DNA of 32,175 bases, from the NCBI GenBank assembly GCA_900318075.1, contig ONJI01000040.1, positions 1 to 32,175 on the forward strand. Reading direction: 5' to 3'. The notes beneath the pieces were generated by a model, which was not told the DNA's origin, did no database searches, and was given only the letters and a program-made list of their open reading frames with translations. A program made the translations under genes and the position numbers. This document shows, one piece after another, positions 6,167 through 14,708 of this stretch. This stretch comes from an uncultured Bacillota bacterium (GTDB taxonomy: Bacteria; Bacillota_I; Bacilli_A; RF39; UBA660). Numbering within the stretch: position 1 is the stretch's first letter; each line of letters opens with the position of its first letter.

Positions 6167-9135
6167 AAAAAAAGCTTATTTTATTGTTTGTTTTCATGAT
6201 GTTTTTAGGAATGGGAAGTGTTTCGGCCGATTATACGTGCAGTGCTAACAAAAATTGGTATAATTGCGATGGTGATGCATGTTCCTGTGAAATAAGTAAA
6301 GACAGCATTGATGGAATGTATTCAACATTTTATTATGCTAAAATACGAAATAAAAAAACTAATGAGGAAGATATAGCATATTGTATGGATGCTACTAGGT
6401 TATTTTATGGTCCTGTTAAAACACTTGAGGCTGACGCCGTATCTTATTGGTGGAATTATAGACTTACTACTTTTGATTACTCAATTCAAGATTACACTCG
6501 TATAGCGTCATTGAAAGAAAGAGGAAAAAGTGTAGAAGACGTTAAAGAATTTATAAAGCATGTTGGAGTTTACAAGTATTATTTTGAAAAGGAAAATCCA
6601 TATAATGGTTCAACCTTTGGCAGTGATAACATGAGATATTATGTCCAAAAGGCTATTTGGTGGCTTATGGCAAGAGAATACGGCATAGTAGAGGGTACGA
6701 CATTAAACTATATGTGGTCAAAAGGCTTTAAAGCTCATATTTCTAATGCTGAAAATTTTTATAATCAGCATAAGGATGAATTTGAGGTATCTGCACAAAT
6801 ATGGACAACCCCTGGTGATGGTGGCCAGCCAATTGCAACTTTAGATGTTAAAAGAAGACAAAACTATGATTACTCATTAGATATAGCTTGTACTAACTGT
6901 GATTCTAAAAATTCTGATAGTAAAGCATATGTTATTCAAGATACAACTGACTGGGATGCAATTAGAAATAGTAGAAAAGCAAGTAATTGTTCAGATGGAG
7001 TAAAATCACATTTTTATAAATCTGAAACTGGTTCATATTGTAGAGAAGAGTATCATGTTTATTTCCCTAACTCAACTAATAAAATAACTATTCAAACTGG
7101 AAGATATTTTACTTTAAATAGAAGATCTAGTGATGATAAGTATGTGGCTGCAGACATTCCTGATTTTAGGCCAGTAAAGGTTACTAAAATTAGAGAGTGT
7201 AAAGATGGTGATTTAAATAAATTAAAACAATTATCTGATTCATCTTTTACTAAATGTACTGGAGATATAACAATAGAATATAAAGAAGATAAATATAGTG
7301 TTACTAAAAAACTTGAACGTTATGCTAAAGCTTTAGAAAGCTCTTCTGCAATTAATGGTGATACATTAGTACAAAAGGCAACTTATGAATATACTTTGCC
7401 TAGTGATTTATATAGATATGTTGCTGTAGGAAGTGGACTTTCTAAATCAGCTATTACTGATTCAGAATTAAAATCAGGTGGTTTTAAAAATATTGGAGTT
7501 GGTAATTTACCAATTAGTAATAATAATAGTGGAAAGGTTTACTTACAATTTTCGTATGAACTTCCTAAGAGTAGCTGTGATAAATATACTAAAATGGCTA
7601 CAGCTTACAAAAATGGTAATTTAAATTGTAAAAATGATAATCTTGAAAATGTCTATAAAAAATATGTAAATGGTAAAACTGACGGTAATGAGAAAATAGA
7701 ACAAAGTGCCTGCGTAAAACTATATGGTTCAAGTAAACTTGGTCAAGGGGGCAGTGATGTTGAAAATTGTATTAAGGCAAGAGTAAACAATAGAACAAGC
7801 AAAAGCTGTATAAATCAAAATAAAATAAACGAAGATAAGACTAAGGGTTATTCTTGTTTATTAGTCGGCGATGATGATGAAGAACCTAATTATTGTACGG
7901 ACAAAGATGGAAAAAAACAAAAGTGTGCAGACGGTGAAGATTTAGAAACTTGTAAAAAGAGATTATGTCCTGGAGGACCTAATTATTGTATGGACAAAAA
8001 TGGAAATAAAAAACAGTGTGCAGACGGTGAAGATTTAGAAACTTGTAAAAAGAGATTATGTCCTGAAGTACCTAATTATTGTACGGACAAAAATGGAAAT
8101 AAAAAACAGTGTGCCGATGGTGAAGATTTAGATGCTTGTAAAAAGAGATTATGTCCTGGAGTACCTAATTATTGTACGGACAAAAATGGAAATAAAAAAC
8201 AGTGTGCCGATGGTGAAGATTTAGATGCTTGTAAAAAAAGATTATGTCCTGGTGGCGGTGGTGGTAAATGCCGCACAGAAAATGGTAAGTATTATGACGA
8301 CAATAACAATGTGATTACTGCAAAAGAATATAGTAAGATTTGTTGTAATGAATCAAATCATGAAGAATTAGGACTTTCATGGAATCCAACTAGTAAAAAG
8401 TGTTGCCCACCTGATCAAAAATATTCTGAGGATACAAAAACATGTGTTCCAGATGGCAGTGGCAAATGCAGATATGAAAACAATGTATACTATGATGATA
8501 ATGGAAATCGAATTACTAAAGAACAGTATGATGAGGTTTGCGTTAGCTGTAGTTTCTTTACTTATGCAGCGAGTGGACGTTCATGGAACCCGGTTGCTGG
8601 AGCTTGCTGTCCAGTTGGTCAATATTACAATGAGGAGACAAAAAAATGTGAAAATAAGCATTGTTCTGATGGACAGACTCCTTGCCCAGATGGAAAGTGT
8701 CCTACTAAAGAAGGACTTTGTTCTGGAACGCCAGGTATAAAACCTCCTGGAGCTAATACTGTAGTTTACCATACAATTGATTTAACAAATCCGTTTATTG
8801 GAAAAGCTGGAAAGAATAGAACTACTGGTGGTAACTGGTGTGAAAACGGCAATAATTTTGATTGCAGCACTAATAATGCGGTTGTTAAAAAGATTATAAC
8901 TAGTAAGTCAGTATATAATGAGGAACATAAGCTTTACGAAATTACTTTAGATTCTAAAACTATCAATACAATTAGGAAATATAATAGAAAAAGAACTTAT
9001 GATGATTGGGATTTAACTTGTAAATCTGATGGTAGTGCTTGCACAAGTAAATTCCTCAATAGCGTTATTAGAAGTAATGTCCAAGGTAAATGTGCTAATG
9101 CTTCAAAGGGTAAGTTCTATACTTGTGATGATTAA
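6163..9135 (+). CDS. Large secreted thioester-domain adhesin with Cys-rich repeats
   Basis: 990 residues from ATG 6163, chosen because GGAGG (6150-6154) precedes it and a signal peptide (MKKKLILLF...SVSA, cut near residue 23) begins there; an upstream in-frame ATG at 6115 lies inside the previous gene. The N-terminal domain carries the three signatures of a thioester domain (TED): AYCMD with Cys74, VQKAIWW (the TQxAxW block) at about 161-167, and GQPIA with Gln222. The Cys-Gln spacing of 148 is close to that of known TEDs. In that family the internal Cys-Gln thioester bonds covalently to host surface proteins. Then come four 31-residue Cys-rich repeats, two larger Cys-rich modules (GKCR...YYDDN...SWNP...CCP) and a C-terminal domain ending FYTCDD. 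There is no LPxTG signal and no C-terminal membrane helix, so its anchoring is unexplained. Confidence 0.8.
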   Translation: MKKKLILLFVFMMFLGMGSVSADYTCSANKNWYNCDGDACSCEISKDSIDGMYSTFYYAKIRNKKTNEEDIAYCMDATRLFYGPVKTLEADAVSYWWNYRLTTFDYSIQDYTRIASLKERGKSVEDVKEFIKHVGVYKYYFEKENPYNGSTFGSDNMRYYVQKAIWWLMAREYGIVEGTTLNYMWSKGFKAHISNAENFYNQHKDEFEVSAQIWTTPGDGGQPIATLDVKRRQNYDYSLDIACTNCDSKNSDSKAYVIQDTTDWDAIRNSRKASNCSDGVKSHFYKSETGSYCREEYHVYFPNSTNKITIQTGRYFTLNRRSSDDKYVAADIPDFRPVKVTKIRECKDGDLNKLKQLSDSSFTKCTGDITIEYKEDKYSVTKKLERYAKALESSSAINGDTLVQKATYEYTLPSDLYRYVAVGSGLSKSAITDSELKSGGFKNIGVGNLPISNNNSGKVYLQFSYELPKSSCDKYTKMATAYKNGNLNCKNDNLENVYKKYVNGKTDGNEKIEQSACVKLYGSSKLGQGGSDVENCIKARVNNRTSKSCINQNKINEDKTKGYSCLLVGDDDEEPNYCTDKDGKKQKCADGEDLETCKKRLCPGGPNYCMDKNGNKKQCADGEDLETCKKRLCPEVPNYCTDKNGNKKQCADGEDLDACKKRLCPGVPNYCTDKNGNKKQCADGEDLDACKKRLCPGGGGGKCRTENGKYYDDNNNVITAKEYSKICCNESNHEELGLSWNPTSKKCCPPDQKYSEDTKTCVPDGSGKCRYENNVYYDDNGNRITKEQYDEVCVSCSFFTYAASGRSWNPVAGACCPVGQYYNEETKKCENKHCSDGQTPCPDGKCPTKEGLCSGTPGIKPPGANTVVYHTIDLTNPFIGKAGKNRTTGGNWCENGNNFDCSTNNAVVKKIITSKSVYNEEHKLYEITLDSKTINTIRKYNRKRTYDDWDLTCKSDGSACTSKFLNSVIRSNVQGKCANASKGKFYTCDD
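7885..8256 (+). repeat. Four tandem 93-bp coding repeats
   Basis: Units begin at 7885, 7978, 8071 and 8164, each exactly 93 bases (31 residues). Each encodes PNYC.DK.GKK/NKK, then CADGEDL, then CKKRLCPG, with four cysteines. Units 3 and 4 are almost identical at DNA level, including synonymous positions, which points to recent duplication and possible copy-number variation. Confidence 0.9.
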
Positions 9136-9149
9136 GGTGAGGTGATAAA

Positions 9150-9551
9150 ATGAAGGAATCATTTTGGGGAATATTTGTAGTTTTTATGGGTGTACTCGCC
9201 CTTACCTTTATAGTTTTATTTCAAAATTTAACAAATACTGACCAGCACAATTCCCAGCTGCTTCAAGAAGTAACTGAAGCAGCTATGTGGGATGCTGTAG
9301 ATTATGCGGAGTATAGGGCTACAGGTACATTAAAAATTAACAGAGAAAAATTTGTTGAAAATTTTGTTAGAAGATATGCTGAAAGTGCGAGTAGGTCAAG
9401 AGAGTATGTTCTTACATTCTATGATGTTAATGAAGTTCCACCTAAGGTTAGTGTAAGTGTAAAAAGTAGAGTGGTTGGGAATAATAATAGTACTCAAGTG
9501 ACATTCGACCTTCAAAATAGATTGGACGCTATTTTAGAATCAAAATATTAA
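9150..9551 (+). CDS. Pseudopilin-like protein with N-terminal helix (DUF5411-like)
   Basis: 133 residues. It starts MKESFWGIF and has a single N-terminal hydrophobic helix (about 5-27), then a mostly charged ectodomain with the conserved-looking segments QEVTEAAMWDAVDYAEYR and FVENFVRRYAESA. No cysteine. The layout (very short leader, one helix, small exported domain) is that of TadE/TadF-like minor pseudopilins, and the sequence resembles a family I know as DUF5411; that family name is from memory and could not be verified. The start follows AAGGTGAGGTGA (9134-9145). It lies between the thioester protein and CpaB-like genes, the position expected for a minor pilus subunit. Confidence 0.65.
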   Translation: MKESFWGIFVVFMGVLALTFIVLFQNLTNTDQHNSQLLQEVTEAAMWDAVDYAEYRATGTLKINREKFVENFVRRYAESASRSREYVLTFYDVNEVPPKVSVSVKSRVVGNNNSTQVTFDLQNRLDAILESKY

Positions 9552-9574
9552 TAAAAGAGAAAAGAGGAGAGAAT

Positions 9575-10639
9575 ATGAATAATAATTTATTGGATTCGAT
9601 CAAAAGATTTTTCAAGAACAAGAATACAGTAACAATTATTGGTGTTATAGCTATTTTAATTTTACTGTATATTGGCTATAGCACGCAGATTAAAAAAGCG
9701 GTTGATCCTCTGCAAGTGCCAGTAGCTACGCAAACTATTCAACCAAGAACAGAAATCACTAGTGACATGGTTCAACTTGTCGATATGCCTAATATTTCTG
9801 TTGGTTCAAATGTTATTACTTCTAGAGGAGCAGTTGTTGGTAAATATTCTAATATCAATTCTGTTATTCCAGAAGGTAGTATGTTTTATACCGATATGGT
9901 TATAAATAAAGATGAACTTCCAGATGCCGCATTTACTAAGGTTAAATCTGGAGAAGTTGTCTATAGTTTTCCTGTCGATATGGAAAGTACTTATGGTAAT
10001 TCTATTTTTCCAGGTAATTTAATTGATATTTACATGAAAGTCGGTAATGGTACTGATGAAAAAATCATGATTGGTAAATTACTTGAAAATGTTGAAGTTT
10101 TAGCTGTTAAAGATTCTTCAGGTAGAGCGGTATTTGAAAATACTAGTGAAGATAGATCTCCTGCAATGCTTATTTTTGGACTTTCTGAAGAATACAATTT
10201 ATTGCTTAAAAAAGCATCTTATATGGATGTATTAGGAGTTGAACTATATCCAGTACCTCATGGTGGTGCGGTTGCTAGTACAGGTTCTACACAAGTTTCA
10301 ACTCAACAGTTAGTTGATTATGTAAACGCTCATGCTGTTGATATTCCTGTTGCAACACCTACACAGACACAAACTGATAATTTGCTTCCTACTGTTACAG
10401 AAACTGGTGGAAGTAATAATAAAGTAACTATTACTTATCCTATTGGATGTGGAAGTACTTATACTTGTACTTATCAAAAAGACGGTGGCAAGGTTACTAC
10501 GGTTACTAAAACAACGCAAGTGCTTAATTATAAAACTAATGGTACTTTGACAGCAACTGTCACTGAGAAAAATGGAACGGCTCATACTTTTACTACTAAT
10601 ATTCCTATGACTAATTCAACTACGGGGAATAATGGTTAA
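9575..10639 (+). CDS. CpaB/RcpC-like SAF-domain pilus assembly protein
   Basis: 354 residues: N-terminal membrane helix (about 18-35), then a SAF domain (about 47-110: PVATQTIQPRTEITSDMVQ, later GKYSNINSVIPEGSMF) and an RcpC-like domain (about 115-225) with VDMESTYGNSIFPGNLIDIYMKV. SAF/RcpC proteins are the CpaB subunits of Tad pilus machines and are thought to organise the pilus channel at the cell surface. The last 120 residues are Thr-rich and contain a YPIGCGSTYTCTY segment with two cysteines, an addition that CpaB proteins usually lack; it looks like a small Ig-like surface domain. AAGAGGAGAG (about 9562-9571) is the ribosome binding site. The stop overlaps the cpaF start by one base (TAATG). 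Confidence 0.8.
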   Translation: MNNNLLDSIKRFFKNKNTVTIIGVIAILILLYIGYSTQIKKAVDPLQVPVATQTIQPRTEITSDMVQLVDMPNISVGSNVITSRGAVVGKYSNINSVIPEGSMFYTDMVINKDELPDAAFTKVKSGEVVYSFPVDMESTYGNSIFPGNLIDIYMKVGNGTDEKIMIGKLLENVEVLAVKDSSGRAVFENTSEDRSPAMLIFGLSEEYNLLLKKASYMDVLGVELYPVPHGGAVASTGSTQVSTQQLVDYVNAHAVDIPVATPTQTQTDNLLPTVTETGGSNNKVTITYPIGCGSTYTCTYQKDGGKVTTVTKTTQVLNYKTNGTLTATVTEKNGTAHTFTTNIPMTNSTTGNNG

Positions 10640-12144
10640 TGGATGCTAATTTCGATCAAATAGATTTTGGACCGTTAAAGCCTTATTTGGACGATGATGA
10701 TATTACCGATATTTCTTATGATAATGGCGGACAGATACATTTAAAAACATTATCTAAGGGTATATTTAGAGTAGATAATCAAGCGATTAATAATGCTTTT
10801 ATGGAGAAGCTTGCCTTTCAGTGTTCAAATGTAATGGGTAAGACATTTAATATGGCTCATCCTTTCTTGGATGCTGAAAGTGCAGAACTTCGTCTTGCGT
10901 TTATACATGATTCTGTTTCAAGAAATGGTATTGCATGTGTTGTTCGTAAAACGCCGGCGAAGATAAGACTTCAAAAAGAGAAAATTCTAGCTGAAAAATA
11001 TGTTGAATTAGATATCCTAGATTTTTTAGAGCAATGTGTTTTAGGACATTGTAATATGATTGTAAGTGGTGAAACTGGTTCTGGTAAAACTGAACTTGTC
11101 AAATATTTGGCTTCTAAGATAGCTGAAAATGAAAAAATTATTACAGTCGAAGATACGCTTGAATTACATTTGGACAGGATATTTCCACATAGAGATATAG
11201 TATCGATGAAAACTAATAATATTGCATCTTATACTGATATTTTGGAAGCTTGCATGCGACAAAATCCAAAGTGGATATTGCTTTCAGAAGTTCGTAGTGC
11301 GGAAGCGGTTCTCGCTGTTCGTAACTCTATTTCTTCTGGACATTATATTCTTTCAACTATTCATGCGGATAAAGCTTCTTCTATACCAAACCGTATGTAT
11401 AGTCTACTTGAAACTAACCAAGATTTGGATCAATTTATGAGTTCAATTTGTAGGTATATTCAAATAGGTATATATGTTAGAGGTTATACTGATAAGGCTA
11501 CACATAATTTTAAAAGAGAAATTGCTGAAGTTACGGAATTCTTTGTAACTAGCGATACAAATAAAGCTGGTCATAATATAATTTATCGTAAGGGTGCGGA
11601 TGGTAAAGTAATTAGAAATAATCCTAGTCCTTATTTGATTGATTATTTGGAAGTTCAAGGTGTCTTTTTGCCTAAGGAGCTTCAAAATATGGCTGGCGAT
11701 GCAAATGAAAAAAATGACACTTTGTTAACAGTTCAAGAACCACTTAGTGAAAAAGAAATTTCTGATAATCAGACGGTAACTTTCAATCGCAGTGGTGTGA
11801 CTATTGAAACAAATGATAATATTTCTTCAGAAAATAGTTCTAAAGAGAGTGAAGATGTTGTTCCTTTGGAATCGCCTGCGGAAGTTTTAGAAAGTCAAAC
11901 TTTTGGAACTGCCAGTACTCAAAATTCAGTAGGACCTATGGTCCAACCTAATTTAGTTCAGGAGCCTGTTCCTGAGGTAGTACCTATAAGTCCTGTTGTT
12001 TCTACACCTTCGCAGATTAATGATGGAACGTTAAATCAGGTAGAAGCTCAACCAGTTAATCAGTCAGCTTTTACACAGGCTAGTGTTCAATCAGTTCCTA
12101 CACAAACTGTTGAAGCGCCAGTTGTAGATAAATTATTTGAATAA
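10639..12144 (+). CDS. cpaF: CpaF/TadA-type secretion ATPase with long C-terminal tail
   Basis: 501 residues. The core is a VirB11/CpaF hexameric ATPase: a Walker A GETGSGKT at 144-151, the Asp box VEDTLELHLD, a Walker B region WILLSEVR at 212-219, and a His box STIHADKA near 240. It powers pilin polymerisation from the cytoplasm, acting on the TadB/TadC platform encoded just downstream. In most CpaF proteins the Walker B context is LVGE.R; here it is LLSEVR, with Ser in place of Gly. Residues from about 355 to 501 form a low-complexity tail rich in Pro, Gln, Ser, Thr and Val, unusual for this family. It has no separate ribosome binding site and relies on coupling with the cpaB-like gene. Confidence 0.9.
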   Translation: MDANFDQIDFGPLKPYLDDDDITDISYDNGGQIHLKTLSKGIFRVDNQAINNAFMEKLAFQCSNVMGKTFNMAHPFLDAESAELRLAFIHDSVSRNGIACVVRKTPAKIRLQKEKILAEKYVELDILDFLEQCVLGHCNMIVSGETGSGKTELVKYLASKIAENEKIITVEDTLELHLDRIFPHRDIVSMKTNNIASYTDILEACMRQNPKWILLSEVRSAEAVLAVRNSISSGHYILSTIHADKASSIPNRMYSLLETNQDLDQFMSSICRYIQIGIYVRGYTDKATHNFKREIAEVTEFFVTSDTNKAGHNIIYRKGADGKVIRNNPSPYLIDYLEVQGVFLPKELQNMAGDANEKNDTLLTVQEPLSEKEISDNQTVTFNRSGVTIETNDNISSENSSKESEDVVPLESPAEVLESQTFGTASTQNSVGPMVQPNLVQEPVPEVVPISPVVSTPSQINDGTLNQVEAQPVNQSAFTQASVQSVPTQTVEAPVVDKLFE

Positions 12145-12157
12145 AGGAGGCTAAAAT

Positions 12158-13063
12158 ATGACATTTTTAATATTTATTGCTGTCTTGGCAATTTCTATAT
12201 TCGTAGTTCTTTATAGGAATAATAGTAACAGTAACAATGTTTATAAGTTCATCAATACTAAAATCAATGTTGTATATGATAAATATGCTCCTTATTCATT
12301 TAAGGTTATTAGGGCTAAGGTTAAAGAGCTTGGACAGGAGTATACGCCAAGACAATATGCGATTCAAATTATAGTATTTGCTGTTGGAGCGTCTGTTGTA
12401 ACTTATTTATATTTTTATAATATTTTGACTTCGTTAGTTTATGCTGTAATTGCAGTATCAGCTATTCCATATTTAACTTATTTGCGTTGTAAAAGACTTT
12501 ATAGTGAATTTATATTTGAACAAATTCAAGTATATACAACCAATACAATTATGGAATTTGCGACAACCCAGTCGTTTGTAAAGGCTTTAGAAGGTGTTTA
12601 TCAATCTGAAGTGCTTGAAGATCCTGTAAAGTCTGATGTAAAGATGATGATTGATATGGCATATGAAAATGGAACGATTGATCAGTCACTTGATTATATG
12701 AATTCCAAATATGATTACCATATTGTAAGAAATATGCATCAATTATTTTTACAGATTACAAATGAGGGTTCGAGAGATGCTGGAGAGTCACTTGAAAATA
12801 TGAGTCAGGATATAGATATGCTTGTCGAAAGTGTCTATCGTGATCGTATCGATAGGGCTGGCTTTCACAAAAAGTTTTTACAATTTGGTATAATTTTATA
12901 TTTAATGGTTATGCTTGTACAGTTTATGCTTGGAATCGAAACTTATAATGAAATGCTTAATGATTTGTGGGTAAGAGTTTTATTACATGGAATAATTATA
13001 CTTAATACATATTTCCTACTTTCTGGTGAAAAATATTATAATGAAGATGTGGGGGCGGAATAA
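12158..13063 (+). CDS. TadB-like inner membrane platform protein (T2SF fold)
   Basis: 301 residues. One helix at the N-terminus (about 1-20), a hydrophobic pair at about 70-110 and a C-terminal pair (about 240-290). Between them is a helical cytoplasmic domain with the T2SF/GspF pattern: QVYTTNTIMEFATTQSFVKALEGV, later NGTIDQSLDYM, and ITNEGSRDAGESLENMSQDID. TadB and TadC form the membrane platform on which CpaF acts. AAAGGAGG (12144-12151) precedes the ATG. The stop overlaps the tadC-like start (TAATG at 13061-13065). Confidence 0.8.
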   Translation: MTFLIFIAVLAISIFVVLYRNNSNSNNVYKFINTKINVVYDKYAPYSFKVIRAKVKELGQEYTPRQYAIQIIVFAVGASVVTYLYFYNILTSLVYAVIAVSAIPYLTYLRCKRLYSEFIFEQIQVYTTNTIMEFATTQSFVKALEGVYQSEVLEDPVKSDVKMMIDMAYENGTIDQSLDYMNSKYDYHIVRNMHQLFLQITNEGSRDAGESLENMSQDIDMLVESVYRDRIDRAGFHKKFLQFGIILYLMVMLVQFMLGIETYNEMLNDLWVRVLLHGIIILNTYFLLSGEKYYNEDVGAE

Positions 13064-13857
13064 TGAGTACTGGTGTGTTATTTATATTTATCGGTATAAT
13101 TTTAGTTTTTATACTTGAGTACAATCAGCATTTTAGCTCTCGCAAATTTATCCAAGATAATTCTGTATATTTTAAAGGATTAATGGAAGATGATTATAAG
13201 TTTTTATTAAATGTAAAATATGGTAAGGAAGTTGATGTTGAAAAGCTTTTTAATCAAAGAGTAAGAAATGCTTTGATTGTAATTGTATTTTTCTTCTTTA
13301 TATTTTTAAATAAACTTACGTTTGCATATGTTTTGCTTTCTGCATTATTAGGATTTGGAATGTTTAAACTTCCATATATCCAGCTTAAAAGTTATTACAA
13401 TGCAAATTTACATAAAATTAACTTAATGCTTCCATACTATTTAAAGGGACTTGAAATTTTGATTCAGCACTATACTGTCCCTGTAGCGCTTGCTAGAAGT
13501 ATTAATACAGCCCCAGAAATATTTAAACCTGGACTTGAAAGATTAATTGCTAAAATAGATGCTGGTGATTCATCTGTACAACCTTATATGGATTTTGCAC
13601 AGGAGTATCCAGTTAGAGATTCGATGAGAATGATGCGACTTTTATATCGTTTAGGTTTAGGTAGCCAGGAAAATAAACAAGAACAATTGATGATGTTTTC
13701 TAGAACGATATCTACTTTACAGAATAAAGCTCGTGAGCAAAAGTATAAAGAGAGATTAGATAAAATGGAAAATAAGACGATGTTCATGTTATTTGGTACT
13801 GGTGGAGGTATACTTTTATTCTTACTTTTGTCAATGATGATGATGATGAATTTCTAA
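13063..13857 (+). CDS. TadC-like inner membrane platform protein
   Basis: 264 residues. N-terminal helix (about 4-20), hydrophobic pair (about 68-105), and a C-terminal helix (about 242-263) ending in a Met-rich stretch. The cytoplasmic domain contains the T2SF-type segments LPYYLKGLEILIQHYTVPVA and MRMMRLLYRLGLGSQENKQE. It is the partner of the preceding TadB-like protein and overlaps it by one base. The ATG context lacks a strong ribosome binding site other than GGGGGCGG just upstream (about 13051-13058), consistent with coupling. It ends 59 bases before the pilin gene, which has its own promoter. Confidence 0.8.
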   Translation: MSTGVLFIFIGIILVFILEYNQHFSSRKFIQDNSVYFKGLMEDDYKFLLNVKYGKEVDVEKLFNQRVRNALIVIVFFFFIFLNKLTFAYVLLSALLGFGMFKLPYIQLKSYYNANLHKINLMLPYYLKGLEILIQHYTVPVALARSINTAPEIFKPGLERLIAKIDAGDSSVQPYMDFAQEYPVRDSMRMMRLLYRLGLGSQENKQEQLMMFSRTISTLQNKAREQKYKERLDKMENKTMFMLFGTGGGILLFLLLSMMMMMNF

Positions 13858-13861
13858 ATGG

Positions 13862-13889
13862 TTTACAAAAAATAAAAATATGGTATAAT
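13862..13889 (+). promoter_or_regulatory. Dedicated promoter of the Flp-like pilin
   Basis: TTTACA (13862-13867), 16-base spacer, and extended -10 TGG-TATAAT (TATAAT 13884-13889). It lies directly after the tadC-like stop. The leader is about 20 bases, containing AGGAGGAAGGTG. Confidence 0.75.
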
Positions 13890-13915
13890 TAAAAATAGGA
13901 GGAAGGTGAAAATTT

Positions 13916-14128
13916 ATGAAAGAAGCAGCTGGAGAAGCTAACTTAACAGTTGTAGCTATTATTTTAATAGGTGTTGTAGTTGCAGTTGTAACACCACTTG
14001 TTACTAGTTTAATGGGAAGTACCGCAAAACGTGCATGCTGTACTGACGCTGGCGGAGTATGGAAAGGTAATTCTTGTACTGGTGCTAATACAACTGAATA
14101 TAATTCATGTGTTAAGTCTACTAAATAA
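13916..14128 (+). CDS. Small Flp-like major pilin candidate
   Basis: 70 residues. It starts MKEAAGEANLTVVAIILIGV: a short charged leader followed directly by a long hydrophobic helix (to about residue 33), the layout of Flp/type IV pilins. The canonical prepilin motif (Gly, then Glu at +5) is not clearly present; a Gly6-Glu7 junction is the nearest. The short C-terminal part has four cysteines (RACC, GNSC, NSC), probably as disulfides outside the cell. Its own promoter lies upstream and an intrinsic terminator follows directly, the arrangement expected for an abundant subunit. It sits between tadC-like and pseudopilin genes. Assignment as major pilin is inferred from size, topology and context. 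Confidence 0.7.
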   Translation: MKEAAGEANLTVVAIILIGVVVAVVTPLVTSLMGSTAKRACCTDAGGVWKGNSCTGANTTEYNSCVKSTK

Positions 14129-14135
14129 AGTATAA

Positions 14136-14165
14136 AAAGTGCTTGCTATATAAGCAAGCTTTTCT
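14136..14165 (+). terminator. Terminator/attenuator after the Flp-like pilin
   Basis: Stem GCTTGC (14141-14146) / GCAAGC (14154-14159) with a 7-base loop, flanked by an A-run and followed by TTTTCTT. The downstream genes lack an obvious promoter, so it is probably leaky and lowers their transcription relative to the pilin. Confidence 0.65.
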
Positions 14166-14186
14166 TGGTAAATGGGGTGATGAAAA

Positions 14187-14708
14187 TTGAAAGAAAGTAT
14201 AGGTAGTACATTTCTATACAATATAATTTTTGTTTTTATTATAATTGTTTTTGGCCTTTTATCGGCAACTATTAGTTATTATAAGGGATTTAAGGTAAAT
14301 ACTCGTATCTTGTCATCTATTAATAAATATGCTGGTTATAATGCTTGTTCTAACGCGGAGATAGAAAATTATTTGTCAAGTATTGGTTATACTTATAGTG
14401 ATACTGGTCAAAGAGAGTGTAAAGCTAGAGATGGTTTAGAACCAATAACATCTAATAATAGTAAGTATTTATACTGTGTATATTATCATAATGATGAGAC
14501 TGGGGCAAAGAATAAAGGCGAGAAAAATTATAATTCAGATCCTACTTATTATAGTTATAGTGTAACTAGTTATATTTATGTGGACTTACCTATTGTTGGT
14601 CAATTTAAGGTACCTGTTTACTCTAAGGGTGAAAGGATTTATAACTTTAGTGATTCTCAAGAACAGAGTTCAAAAGTGGCTAGTGGAAAGTGTGGTATTA
14701 GTTCATGA
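14187..14708 (+). CDS. TadE-like pseudopilin A
   Basis: 173 residues from a TTG start, chosen because GGGGTGA (14174-14180) lies 6 bases upstream and the resulting N-terminus (MKESIGSTFL) matches the MKE start of the neighbouring pseudopilins; the ATG at 14180 is in another frame and stops after eight codons. One N-terminal helix (about 10-33), then an ectodomain with four cysteines (NACSN, RECKA, YLYCVYY, SGKCGIS). Segments IENYLSSIGY, KYLYCVYYHND, SYIYVDLPIVGQFKVPVYSKGE align with the next gene, so the two are paralogues. Probably a minor pilus subunit. The stop overlaps the next ATG (ATGA). Confidence 0.7.
   Translation: MKESIGSTFLYNIIFVFIIIVFGLLSATISYYKGFKVNTRILSSINKYAGYNACSNAEIENYLSSIGYTYSDTGQRECKARDGLEPITSNNSKYLYCVYYHNDETGAKNKGEKNYNSDPTYYSYSVTSYIYVDLPIVGQFKVPVYSKGERIYNFSDSQEQSSKVASGKCGISS

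Noticed and set aside
8444-8740. Long alternative frame inside the thioester protein gene
   Set aside because: Met-rich shadow of the Cys-rich coding sequence, no ribosome binding site, fully inside a well supported gene.
14180-14206. ATG start for the gene after the Flp-like pilin
   Set aside because: That frame stops after eight codons; the TTG at 14187 gives the MKES start shared with the neighbouring pseudopilins.
3313-14708. Mycoplasma-type code with TGA as tryptophan
   Set aside because: TGA ends several genes at precise four-base overlaps (3313-3315, 6164-6166, 14706-14708) and tryptophan is always TGG in the conserved motifs.
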